Origin: Siphonodentalium dalli
Lineage: Eukaryota; Mollusca; Scaphopoda; Gadilida; Siphonodentaliidae
Direction of reading: 5' to 3'
DNA: 64,000 nucleotides
NCBI GenBank assembly: GCA_032622095.1
Contig: CP136065.1
Location: 20,324,134-20,388,133 of the forward strand
This document shows positions 1 through 12,000 of the stretch, one piece after another. The notes beneath the pieces are model-generated. The model was not told the origin of the DNA and ran no database searches. It saw nothing but the letters and a program-made list of their open reading frames with translations. The translations under genes and the position numbers were made by a program. Every line of letters begins with the position of its first letter. Position 1 is the first letter of the stretch.

Positions 1-663
1 ATGACAAAAATAGATCGACCTACATTTTCTCCATCAGAAATCTACATCAAAGAGTCTATAGACTCCTTCGGGACCTACATAGACTCCTTCATTTGGGTAT
101 TTTCACTTATAATTGGGAAGTTTTATCATTTTTGGTTCGTGCGAAGACCTCTTTTTATCGTGCGGGAAAAGAGAGACATTCAAAACGCGATTTCGTTATT
201 CGACGCAATAGGCTGAATAGCCTAACCTTCAGCAGAGTTCCGGGTCAAATACGACAAATGACGTAACACAAAACAAAACGCATTTGTTAACACAAACACC
301 GTTTGAAGAGTTTATTATTACATAAAATGATCGTTATTGATTAATTATTGATTAATTATTGATATTTATTGTTGCATATTGGCTGCTATCAATATTTACA
401 AAAATAGTACTAATTATTTCTTATAATTGCTCCTTTGGTCAACTTTGACTATCGGAAAATGAATATCAAAATATGCCGCTGAAAAAAATGTAATCGATAT
501 TAAAGTCTCATCCTTTCGGCAACATGGAATTGGTTTTAATTACTTAAATGATTAATATAGTAATTTGCCTTTTATCTGTGATGAAATGAGAAATGGTAAT
601 TGTCTTTTTTTGCTAACATTAAATAAAATAAATTAAGTAAAATACAGTGAAATTATTTTTTAA
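1..663. other. AT-rich DNA, no gene seen
   Basis: No splice-consistent coding frame or recognised repeat was seen. A short ATTAATTATTG word is repeated near 340-362. A 71-codon frame begins at base 1 but has no recognisable domain. Confidence 0.4.
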
Positions 664-1275
664 TTATTGTTTATTACATTTTTGCGCACGTTGGCATCTC
701 TCTGAGTGCATTCTAGTTTTGCTTTGTGTTGGGTCTGCTTCATTTACTGCCCTAGCATAGAGTTTAGCCCTATGTTTTTCAGACTTGGCAAAAGCCTCCA
801 ATTCAACTGCATGTCTTATGCCCTCATCAAGAGAGCCCAACCGTGCGTGTTGTACCATGGGCCGTATATCTGGATCATACAACCCACCAATGAATTGGTC
901 CTTTGCCAAGATGTCTCTCAATTCATGTGTTGCAGTATGATATAACATATTGGTCAGACGTCGATAACTTTCCCCCTGCCCTTCGTCGTCGTGAACGCAA
1001 TTGTACGATCTGATCAGTCTGGTTTTTGGCAGCAAATCGGCCTTTTATCGCCCCAACAATAACGTTGTAGTCTTCTTCTCACCCTGGGAGTAGGTCACCG
1101 AGTGTTCCTTGTGCCAATCCTCTCAAGGATGCGCATAGATAAAGGCCCATGTCATCAGTTTCCAATCCATTTATATTGGAACAAATTTCAAAGTGTGCTT
1201 GGTAATCTAATCATGATCTTGTGACATCATAGCTATCTGGTGTCACAAATTGTTTCCGTTTTTCACCGGATTTTC
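664..1275 (-). pseudogene. Ty3/gypsy-type gag fragment, eroded
   Basis: Reading the minus strand, the 123-codon frame (1035 down to 664) has the capsid-region pattern of metazoan Ty3/gypsy gag proteins: RRLTNMLY, then LAKDQFI, then a D-R pair, ARLGSLDEGIRHAVELEAF and a lysine/arginine-rich tail. Upstream, from 1275 to about 1100, other frames carry further gag-like pieces (FVTPDSYD, HFEICSNINGLE, LYLCASLRGLAQGTLG), interrupted by stops and at least one frameshift. No protease or RT follows and no LTR was found, so this is an isolated relic. The gag assignment rests on remembered family pattern, not on a search. Confidence 0.6.
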
Positions 1276-2349
1276 TAGAAAAATTACGCATATGGTGCTA
1301 CAGGTACATCACTATATTATGTGTTCTTTCTATCAGTTGTCGATTTTCAATAGCTGTAGTTACGATTACGGATTCGAGAAACCCAAGTATATGGGCACGC
1401 GTGTTTTGCATGCATTCATCTAGTGTACAACTAACAATATGCATCATGTAAACAACATAATTAAATACAAACATAACTATATCACAATACTGTGTGTGGC
1501 AAGAAGATTGAATACAATGAACGGCACTATTTTCTCCCAAGTGGACTCGCAATCGTCACTTCTGTAAAAATGTGTTTAGACCGTACGAAGCACATACGCC
1601 TACTATAAGATATACTCGTAATTCCTATATGTATAGTACTACTATAATGGTAAAACAAACAAACTTTGGCTTCCATCGGTTCCAGGTTGCAGACGACCTA
1701 CGGTGTAAAGGAAGTCATACCAACAACCCATTTGGGAAAAGTAACGACGTGGTCACCGCTACTGAAGAATTTAACAAAAGTTCCCTAAGCAGATGTTCGT
1801 CGATTGATATAAAGATTGGACACCCCTCTGATACACATTTCGCAATGCTGCACATTTGACACAAAACGTCTAAACGGTTGTTTGATGGTGTACGTGTAAG
1901 CGGAATGGTCATGTGAGTCAAGTGATTTCGTTGGTAATGGCAACACGTGTTACAAGTTACATGCATGTACTGTGGCTGGACCTGGTTATTAACAAACACT
2001 AAACCTCCAAAACATGTATAATCTTATACAACTGTGAAGCTATATTATGCGAAGTAAACATATACAATGATGTAATTTCTTCAACTCAAGTAGCTATCAA
2101 ATGACTCAGCTTGATAAGGTATGTGTATAATGCATAAATGTGCATAGGAATATTCCGTGTTTGTCTCATCTTGCAATGTATTGTACTGTTGGGGCGATGG
2201 GTGCAATAACGTAACCAACAAATATGACAGAAGATGATACAATCCGAAAACATTCATATGCATTATGTGTCTCGTCAACTGTTGAGAGTTTGTCCTGGAT
2301 TATTATTCAAAATGGAATTGAATTATCACCCATCTAGATGGGCAAAACA
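1276..2349. other. No gene recognised
   Basis: Only short uncorroborated frames on both strands (for example 1715-1999 minus and 1572-1859 plus, which overlap each other). No domain, splice pattern or repeat was identified. Confidence 0.4.
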
Positions 2350-3290
2350 AGTTTATATTTCACGATTTTCGGTCTACTTTCATCAGAAAACTCCGAAATG
2401 TTGCCATCTCTAAATTATACCATGGCGTTATAATAATGTATATCTCGAAGTGGGTACACTTCAATATAATAGCACAAAATAATCGGAGTTGTACTTTTGT
2501 ATTCTGCCATACCGAAATTTCTAAAACTGATTTTGTTTCTTCTGAATTTTGGGGTGGGGGTGACACAATCTACCACCACATAGCATCTATGGCAAAGAAT
2601 GACATCCTTATCCTACAATCATATGCAGTATATATTTCCACAAGTTTCTATGTTATATACGGGATCTCCATCAATGCAAAATACTGAATAATCGCCTATT
2701 ATGAGGGGCGAAACAACTGAAAATGAATTATTATTTGTCTATTTTCCACGTAAATTTAAGAATTTTTTACATCTATCACTGCAAACATGGCATTGCATTA
2801 CTTTGTTTTTATAAGTGTGTAACCTGCTATATCGTAGCACAAACATATCCCGAATACCTGTTCTTTTGTGTTCATTTGTGCCGAATTTCCCTAAAACAGT
2901 GACTTTTTGCTGAATTTTGGGGTGAGGGTTGAAATAATCTTACATAACACACCACGTGTTAAATATGATGACACATTCAGCATACTGTCGTATGCGGTAT
3001 ATATATACGCACTTTTCTAGACTATATACGATATCCCCTGTCAGAACAATATTGATCTATCGCCCATTAAGTGAGGCAAAAAAATGAAAAATTGCGCTGT
3101 TTTGTCTATTTTTACAATAAATCTTTAAAAAATCTTCGTTACATCAGAGAAATCGTACCACTATCATAGTAAATATCTAGCGATATGTAGACTTCAATAT
3201 TTTAGCACAAAATGTTCGCGTTTCTATACTTTTATTTCTCATTTTGCCGAATATTTCAAAAACAGGGATTTTTGCTGAATTTTGGCACTT
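2350..3290. repeat. Degenerate ~365-bp tandem repeat, about 2.5 copies
   Basis: The word GAATTTTGG recurs at about 2543, 2911 and 3271, spacing near 365 bp. Each copy has the same order of marks: an 'ATAGCACAAA' stretch, a GCCGAAT/ACCGAAAT-TTC stretch, an AAAACA/TG stretch, then the GAATTTTGG mark. The copies differ by many substitutions and small indels, so the array is old. The open frame at 2436-2687 lies inside it and is not supported as a gene. Confidence 0.6.
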
Positions 3291-4912
3291 AATCAGCTAA
3301 AAATCATCTTTTGCATCATTTGTATATTGCACACCGGGTCCTATCCGATGCGGAATGTCATAACCTTCAAAATGATGTATCACAAGACCGTGTGTGGTGC
3401 CGATGGACTAAATTCCTACTTCTAGTGAGCTTTTTGAGTTTGTCCGCTCTACTATTATGTGATATTTCTGATTGCTATAAGAACAAAGTACGAATAGTTT
3501 AACAGCATACCCACTGCCAACGCCGCCCATATCTTTGACTCATGTACATTGTATTTGAGACATGTTTTAGTAATGAAAAACTTACAAATGTGGTGCCTCC
3601 TTAGAACACGGAATCACTCGTATGATATACTTTTCTGGTGTATGAAACACACCAACCGCAGTGGTATGGTGTCAAGTTGAACAATGGGGCTTTTATGGTT
3701 GTTATGAGCCTCCTATTTATAGGCATGACTATATGTACACAAAAAAATAATTGTGTAATACTTGTACTTACCGATGTTCGTCTCTGGCTCGTAGGGCGAA
3801 ATTTAATTCCAGTAAATAGAACAATGTTGCAACCATATATTCCTATATATATTCACGACCATTTTATAATTCAAACACAGTAAGTATACATTAGACGAAA
3901 TCAACTCCAGTTTATTTTGTTTTCTATGCGAGATTTAATGGTTAAGACACAGCGCTTGTCAACGAAAACGATTGCTGGGTCACAAACAATTGTTATTGTT
4001 GACACCCTGGCTAGCAGAAAACGCGTGGGAGGGTGGACATGGGCCAAGTCAATCATTGGCCGATCGAGGAATGAAATGTGATAACTGGGCTATGGAAATC
4101 CTGTAAATGCAACATAAAATAGCTGTAACAGGTAAACAAATTAACAGTTTTGACGGTGGGTAAGGGTGGAGTTGGGGGGGGGGTGTATAAAACATAAACA
4201 CTTGAGGTAATCCAAAAGAGAAAAGCTTCAATTTCACTGTTAATCCATTTATTATACATAGTCACAATGCCACGGTATGAGTGAAGATTTTTTTGTCGAT
4301 TGGGTAATTGTAAATACCATAGAATCACTGTTTCATCGAAAACAGTTTGGAATGGAAGAGAGAGTAACACATGATAGTTATCCCAAATGGAAATATCAAG
4401 ATTCACGTATTATCCATGGTCAGTGATGTAAACCATTTGAACTAGGAAAATAATATAGTTTTAAACACTCCGGAAAAGACTATTCGCATTAATTGTTGAC
4501 GCATTGTTAATTCATGTATTATATAACATAATCCACCCACATGCAATTATGGCCTACACATCGGAGGACGAACCATGAAACGATAGAAATTTAAATGTCA
4601 GTGTCCCTTTAACTGAAGCTGTGTAGCAATCGACAGTTTGTAGTGTCCGTTCGTTTCCTTAAAATTACTGACATTCGTATACTGGAAATTACCGACATCG
4701 TGCACATGTATCCTATATATATAGCTATTGAGTTCGAGGTTGCATCTATTTTAGAATCGTCAAAATTATATTATCCATTTCGATATACTCGAGCACCAGT
4801 CCAGTCAGAGCTGCCAACACAGTTGCCCATTTGGACTATTGTGACCCGATTTTGGTAAATGGTATCGTCTAAATTGGTTAGATCACACCAATCGTGTCTC
4901 CGTAATTAAGAG
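3291..4912. other. No gene recognised
   Basis: There is a G-run near 4173-4183, and a TATATA-rich stretch near 3838-3850. Overlapping frames at 4049-4406 on the minus strand cross the G-run and have no recognisable domain. Confidence 0.4.
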
Positions 4913-5011
4913 AGTTCAGTTTACAGGTAATTAGAGCTGATTAACTGCATGAATTCTCGTGCTGCGAACTCGAACAGCATGCAGTTAATCAGCTCTAATT
5001 ACCTGTGAACT
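4913..5011. repeat. Foldback hairpin, ~31-bp stem
   Basis: The left arm (about 4913-4951, ending GATTAACTGCATG) is the reverse complement of the right arm (about 4978-5011, starting CATGCAGTTAATC). A loop of about 26 nt separates them. The inner ~30 bp pair without mismatch and the outer few bases pair with a small bulge. It could be a tiny foldback transposon or a hairpin RNA source; the sequence alone does not decide. Confidence 0.8.
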
Positions 5012-5405
5012 TGGATTTGTGACAGCGAGATACACGCTATCAGGCCAAGCAAATTAAATGATTGTTGTAGTTGGAAGGTGTCCATGCTGTTAACACATTA
5101 TGCACTGGTGTGTTATCTGAGATCTAACATCATGTGAGTCAGAAATATTGTGTTCATTGGTTTATACATGCACAGCCAAGTAGGACATATCACAGGATTG
5201 AACATATTTCATGTGGCAACTGAACTTGCGTACAAATCTTTATTTGTCTGACAGACTCGGAACTTGTTTAATGGTCATGTTCACACATTTTTCGTTAAAA
5301 TGTTTATTGACTTTTTGTTAAATATATCATACATTGTAATATCATTGACAAATTTCTAAGTAAATTTATAGGGAAAATTTTAAATTTCGTCTTGTTATTC
5401 TTTAA

Positions 5406-5678
5406 CTCTTTCAGTGCCAGGCTTATTTTGTAGGTTTAGTGCCAGGGAATCTTCCGTTTTTCATGGACATAAAAATTATTACTATAAATACTTAGTGATC
5501 GTTTTGAGTTACAACATGCCCCTAAGAACTTATCCAGTTTGTTTTTGAATTCGCTATAGCATGCTTAAGCATACCCAAAAAAATTCAACCCCCAAAAAAA
5601 AAATATATATATGAAATTTTTGTTTTTATTTTTAGGGCCCCTGGCACTCTACAGATCGTAAATTAGGTACTTAAAGAG
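5406..5678. mobile_element. TTAA-flanked MITE, piggyBac-like ends
   Basis: The element is bounded by TTAA at 5402-5405 and 5679-5682. Its left end reads CTCTTTCAGTGCCAGG and the right end is an imperfect inverted copy (GTGCCAGG-like sequence near 5640, AAAGAG at the edge). A related element with better ends is at 60665-60796. TTAA target sites are typical of piggyBac-type transposases; no transposase is present. Confidence 0.5.
5625..5630 (-). terminator. Candidate poly(A) signal for the protease gene
   Basis: TTTATT on the plus strand reads AATAAA on the minus strand, 270 bp past the protease stop codon. It lies inside the preceding MITE. No transcript evidence is available, and AT-rich DNA offers many chance matches. 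Confidence 0.2.
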
Positions 5679-5698
5679 TTAAATACTGTGATTTAAGA

Positions 5699-5799
5699 CA
5701 GATATTGCCCTCGATGTCGGGCATTCGTCCAAATTACACATCGGCTTCGCCTCGGTGAATTATTTTTCCGAATGCCCGACAGCTCGGGCACTATCCTAT
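5699..5799. repeat. Small inverted repeat with GTCGGGCATTCG arms
   Basis: GTCGGGCATTCG at 5716-5727 pairs with CGAATGCCCGAC at 5769-5780. The pairing continues imperfectly outward to about 28 bp per arm. It sits directly next to the half-MITE that ends the protease gene. Confidence 0.6.
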
Positions 5800-5800
5800 A

Positions 5801-5905
5801 CAGAGCTTTCCGATGACTGGCAACAAGCCATATTTCTGACTAAATCCTGAAAAGTTACCCATAATTCTGCTGTGGTTATGGAGTCGATTACTTAGGGCAC
5901 TACTG
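5801..5905. mobile_element. Half copy of palindromic TA-flanked MITE (family P)
   Basis: Family P is a near-palindromic MITE of about 210 bp. Full copies start CAGTAATGCCCTAAATAATC, are flanked by TA, and fold on themselves around a CTCTCAGTGAGAG-like centre. A CAGT start and TA flanks suggest Tc1/mariner-type mobilisation. This copy keeps only the right half. Its outer end overlaps the last protease exon and supplies the stop codon. Confidence 0.8.
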
Positions 5906-6097
5906 TAGAGCTAAAAAGTAACCAAACCACTCACTTGAATTGTCATGAATCCACTGTAGATATGACAGCACTTTGGTGTAACCAGATGGACGAGCTTTGG
6001 TCTTTGTGTTGCAGACTTTAACACCGAAACTTGTCACGCCAGCCAGCTCCCATCGACCCACTGGGTTCTGACAAACCATTGGTCCACCACTGTCTCC
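5900..6097 (-). CDS. Protease exon 7: catalytic Ser and C-terminus
   Basis: The exon begins right after a splice acceptor (TTTTTTAACAACAG) with [10 protein letters not shown], which holds the catalytic serine and the oxyanion glycine. It continues with [10 protein letters not shown], corresponding to the usual S-W-G 214-216 strand but with Phe at 215, and then [15 protein letters not shown], the normal C-terminal helix. In place of the usual P-G-V/I-Y it has P-S-G-Y, so position 226 of the S1 pocket appears to be Ser. After WIHDNSS come ten more residues ([10 protein letters not shown]), and TAG at 5902-5900. The last codons fall in the terminal repeat of a MITE. 65 residues. Confidence 0.9.
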   Translation of the reverse strand, partial: GDSGGPMVCQNPVGRWELAGVTSFGVKVCNTKTKARPSGYTKVLSYLQWIHDNSSEWFGYFLALQ

Positions 6098-9000
6098 CTG
6101 TTGTTAAAAAACCGACCTTGATGTTAGTATAGAAGGACTCATATTACTCTTGAGGGAATTTTTCAGATAATAAGTTTAACAAACAACATGGGTCATTTAA
6201 CTTATTATCTTGACATTTCCTGAGGGATCGAACTACTCGTCAAAGAGTATTTAGTAAGTTTAATAAACACATGGTCAAGCCTAGAGGATGAATGCTCCTC
6301 CCTTTTCTCAGTAAATTCACACAAGTTTCAAGATCAGTTAACACCTTTGTAGCGATTTAACCCTTCTATGACTAGAGCTTCCTGAAATTTTGCATAAACC
6401 TTAGCTGTGTCAGTGCATTCTCTTACATATGTGATTCTCTCATAGGGATCCTCACCTATATAAGAGAATGCACTGGCTTAAAAGGTCAAGGTAAATATTG
6501 TTAGGTCAATATTTATTGTTGCACTAGCGCAGTTCCCATCATGAAAGGGTTAACCCTTCCTGTGACTGGAGCTTCCTGAAATCTTGCGAAAACCCCGTGC
6601 CAATGCATTCTCTGATATATGTTAGTCTCCCATATGGAGCCTCACATTTAGAAGAGAATACATTGACCTAACAATATTTACGCTGACCTTATAAACTATG
6701 CATTCTCTTATACATGTGAGAGGGTCCCTATTAGGAGACTTGCATGTATAAAGAGAATGCACTCGGACAGGATATACTGCACCAGCGCAGCTATCATCAT
6801 GGAAGGGTTAAGCCATACTCATAGGGATTTTTAGTCGAACTCAACCGACCCTAATCGTCTATAACTCAGCCATTAAAAAATGCCAACCAATTTGAAATTC
6901 ACTCTTTTAGGCCAAAACAAAAACAAATTATGAAATAAATTTTTGATGCATAGCCCTTGTTTCATTTTAGATTCAAATTATAAACAAATTCATCAATATT
7001 AGCAATGATTCATTGGCTTGGAAAGTGTCTTTGAATAATTGGCAAATTAAAGTTGACAAGGGCAATAACTCTGGTAAAGATGGTTGGACCAAACACATAT
7101 TCAATCTTGACCTGTATTTTCATGTGAGAAATCCATATACCAAATTTTAAATAAAACAGAAAACTATAAATATATATATATAAATAAAGTTATCACCAGG
7201 AAACCAATATAATTGGCAAGTTATAAGTTAACAAGGGCCATAACTTTCATAAAAATCGGCAGACCGCACCCATATTTGATCTTGACCTGTGGGTAATCCA
7301 TGTACAAAATTTGAAAACAATCAGATAACTAAAACTAAAGTTATCCAATGTTAATTATCTAGGGTCGTCCTTGTGACAAACCCTCATCTTGAAACCAATG
7401 CCTTTACAGTAATGTTCTAAATAATCGACCCCTTAAGGGGTTGATTATTTAGGGCCATTACTGTATGCAAATCTAATTTACTTACGGAACCTGTAGGGTC
7501 ACATGGGCTGTCCGTATTAACACAGTATATCTCATGATCATAAGTGATCTTCCTAGATGGAATCACGCAATCACTCAGAGGCACTATATCCACTTTTAGC
7601 TCATGTAAATTAATCGGTTGCACACCTGAAAGAGAATAATTGCATTATTGCATACATAATGATGCTGAAGCTCAAAGTGACATTGATCAAATTATAAATC
7701 CTACAAACAGGGACGTGATAATGGGGGTTGGTTGTGTCTCACCCCCCTAAAATTATTGGCCAAATTGTGTTCAACAGTTGGAAATTGCATGCCTGAAACA
7801 ACAGTGTGAATATTGTTGTTTTAGATTGAAAGTCTCATATTTTCTTACTTTTAAGGGGAACTGTGTACACTAAATCCGACTCTCAGTGAGAGCTTTACGA
7901 TGAATGGCCACAAGCCGTATTTCCGACTAAATCCTGAAAAATTACCCATAATTCTGCTGTGGTTAAGGAGTCGATTATTTAGGGCATTACTGTAATTGAC
8001 TCAATCTTCAGTTGTGTCTGTGTTTAATTCACAAAATGCATTTGTATTCTTGAAATATGGTTTTTAAAAATTAAGTTGTAATATTGTGGCCTTCTTTTTA
8101 TGAAAAACGCCCCCAGATAAAGATATCATATGCGAGGCCAAATTAACATTTATTAATAACTGGACTGAAGCACAATTCAATTGTGCTGAAGTGCCATCAA
8201 TTGTGTTGAAGTGCAATAAAATAGAATAGCACACCAATATTTTGATCTTGCAAACCAAATGGCTCCACAGGGATAACTAACTAGTCATCTTGTAGTGGTG
8301 TAAGATAGGGATAATAATTGTGCTTCAGCGCAATTGACCTCTCTTACAATGAATTGCGCTTAATTCAGCGCAGTGCGCAATTTGATTGCGCTTCAGTGCA
8401 ATTATTAATAAATGTGAATTTTACCTCCCATACAAATGCAAAGGGTACATGCTCTCACCCAACACTGTCAAAATACCAAATACCAAAATATATGTACCTA
8501 CCTTAAGGCCAAAAAAAAGAGTTTTGGTTCTCGGGCAATTGTTTTTTCAAATCAATGAGGGAGGGAGGGTTTTATTTTTATTTTGTATATTTTTCTACAC
8601 ATAGTAAGCATGGACAAAGATACCTTTCTATGTCTAGTAATAATCAGAAATGTAGAGGGGACTGTTATGCATATAAACTCATTTAATCTTACATAAAAAT
8701 GACATTGTACTACCAGTATATGACTGGGATTACCTAACATTATACAATGCCCCTGACATTCACTACTGTTATTGTTTTCTAAAAACTGATACCTCCCCAT
8801 CCTAATATGTGAATCTGAATTTAATCCTGTGCCTTTCAATTGTATGGAGTTACAATTAGTGTAAGTTAGATCACAATGACTAATTGTAAGAAGAGCATGA
8901 GGATCGGCTAATCATTTTCTTAATTGTAGTCATCTACTTCATGCTGTAAGCCTGCAAGTCACCTTTTAACACATTACATGTTAGAGCTCAATGCACACTA

Positions 9001-12000
9001 ATATTCAACGCATATCTACACGGGACAGGTTTATGAAATAAAAAAAAAATACAAAATAAAAAAAATTCAAATTTTGCTGCTGTTCCTGGATCAAGTCTGG
9101 ACTGCGGTAGCACCGAGCAATCTGCTTCTGATGTAGATACAGATGTGAACAATCTTTTTCAATCTGACGAGGATATGGTCTCATCCGGATCTGATTTTTC
9201 CAAGTCTGACTCTGTCATGGATTTTCCTGAAGTTTGTCAGATTTCCACCGGGACAGTCGGAGCACCTGTCGACCAGAAATTGGCGTCATACATCAATAAT
9301 AATGCTTGCTCCATTCGGCCCAATATGGAAAAAATTGAATCCATTCTCACTTCCAAATCCACACCGGTAAACTGCCAGCTGAATACACCTCCATGAGTTA
9401 ACATAGAAGTGTGGAATTTGATTCAAAGTTCCAATCTCAAAACTACAGATGTAGCTTTGCAGAAGGTTCAACGCATCAATGCAGGTGCCGTCACAGCTTC
9501 TCTTATGCTCATTGAGTAATTGAAGAAGAAACATGTGGACATTCCTCTGTTGAAGAAACTGGCAGTTGAAGCCGTGGCTTACAGGGCACAGTCAATTTTG
9601 AGGTCTCCATGGTGCGTCGCAACAACCTTTTTCCGGTACTGGGGCAACAGTACAGCGAGTTGTTTGCCAGAGAAAATTCTTTCTCGACATTCTTGTTTGG
9701 CTAACTTCTGACTAATGGATAATTCAAACCATTCAAGGCTATCACATAGAGTTTTTTGCCAAATCTGTTCAGAATGTTATTCCTAAAGTTTTAGCGTTCA
9801 ATGTTATATGTCTATTTCTACATCAAGTAATGCAGTTTATGTTTATCATTCCAGTTATACGTGGTGGGTTTTGAATAAAGTTAGATCACAAACCTAGGAT
9901 TAGGCTTATTCATCAATGATAGCAGAGCGATAAAACGAATCATGGCTACTACTGCAGGATACAGAAACCCACCAAGCTTGCATGACGGTATATCTTACCA
10001 GCAGTGGAAAAATGAGGTTCAAATGTGGCAGCTGGTTACGAATCTCGATAAACCCAAACAGGGTCTGGCGCTTGCGCTTACGTTGGTAGGAAAAGCTCGG
10101 CAAGTAGCTGTTGAGATTCCAGCAGCTACTTTGAATGTGGAGGGAGGAGTTGACGTCCTCATTAAGGAGCTTGATAAACTCTTCGAGAAAAACAAAGTTG
10201 ATCAGTCGTATGCTGCTTATCAGACTTTTGACAAGTTTCAAAGAAATTCATCAATGACAATTTCTGATTATGTGATAGAATTCGAGCAAGTATACAATCA
10301 AGCTAAAAAGTTTGATATTCCACTTCCAGATGCTGTTTTAACGTTCAAACTACTTGACAATGCGGGTTTATCCCAAACAGACCGTCAATTGGCTCTAACA
10401 GCTTGTGCGGACTTGAAATTTGAAACTATGAAATCTGCACTCAATCGAATTTTCGCAAGTAGACCACTGGAGTCTAGTGCAGCTGCAGCAGTTGAAGTAA
10501 AAGATGAGTCCATTTATATGACAGTGAATAAACAAGCACAGCGCGGAAGAGGCAATAGGAGATTTTCGCATTATCAGGTGTCTGCTTCAGATCGGCAAAG
10601 TAATTTTGGTCGACAGATGTCTGCCTCAGATCGGCAAAGTAATTTTGGTCGACAGATGTCTGCTTCAGATCGGCAAAGTAATTTTGGTCGAGGAAAAGTG
10701 AACCCGTCCTTTAATGGGGTGGTGACAAGATGCGGATTTTGTGATTCGAAATTTCATTGGGTTAAGGATTGCCCACATAAGAGTAACAGTTATGATGTGA
10801 AACTGACAGAATGCGATGAACTTGAAAGGAATGAATTTGCACACATAACATTACTAACATCTAGTTCTAGTCCTCAAGTGACACCACAAGAAGTTCTTGT
10901 TGCGGAAGCCCAAAACTCAGCTGTAATCGATACAGCTTGTACTAAAACTGTATGTGGGGCTAAGTGGTTACAGACTTTGCTTGATAGTATGGATGAAGAA
11001 ACCATTTCTAAAACTGAACGACATGAAAGTAATACTCCGTTCAAGTTTGGAGATGGGGCATCTGTTTATTCTAAAGAACGGGTTAAGTTCCCTGTGAAAA
11101 TAGGCAGTGTCAAATGTTTTGTTGATGCTGAGGTTGTTGACTGTGACATACCGTTGCTCTTGAGCAAGGAATCTCTCAAAAAGGCACAAACAGTTATAGA
11201 TCTACATGCGGAAAAAGTTTCCATGTTTGGTCAGGACATTGATGTACATCAGACATCTAGTGGACATTACTGTGTTAAGATAAGCATAAATGATGGCTCG
11301 AAGAAAAGAAATCCTATAAGTAGCGAGGAAGAAGTTCTGCTTATTGACTGTAAGATGACACAACAAGAGAAAAGAACTGTTCTCATTAAACTGCATAAGC
11401 AATTTGGACATGCTAATTCCAATAAGCTAATGACTCGTCTCAAGAGTGCAGGAAATGTTGAAAATGATGTGAAAGGCATTCTTGATGATGTCTGTTCTAA
11501 ATGTAAAATATGTCATCAGTTCAAACGTCCACATGCAAAACCTGCAGTAGGTTTCACAATGGCTAATGACTTCAATCAAATTGTTGCCATGGATTTACAT
11601 GAAATTGATAAAAACTTGTATTATTTGCATATTATTGATGTCTTTAGTCGTTTGAGCGCTGCTGCAATTGTGAGAAAGAAGGACTCGCAAGTTATTGTTG
11701 ACAAGTTCATGCAAGTGTGGGTGGGCATATATGGTGCGCCTGAAATTGGAGTATTTACAGATAATGGTGGAGAGTTCAACTCTCAAATTTTCAGAGATAT
11801 GGCTGAAAATCTTAACATGTCGGTAAAAACCTCAGCAGCCTACAGTCTGTGGTCGAATGGAGTGGTTGAAAGGCATAATGCAACATTAACTGCAACCATT
11901 TTCAAAGTTAAGCAAACTTCAAGTTTATCTTGGGAAACAGCTTTAAGCTGGGCAGTCAGTGCCAAAAATTCTCTGCTTAATGTTTATGGGTATAGCCCTT

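Noticed and set aside
4049-4406. 117-codon and 62-codon minus frames
   Set aside because: They overlap each other in different frames, cross a G-run and have no recognisable domain.
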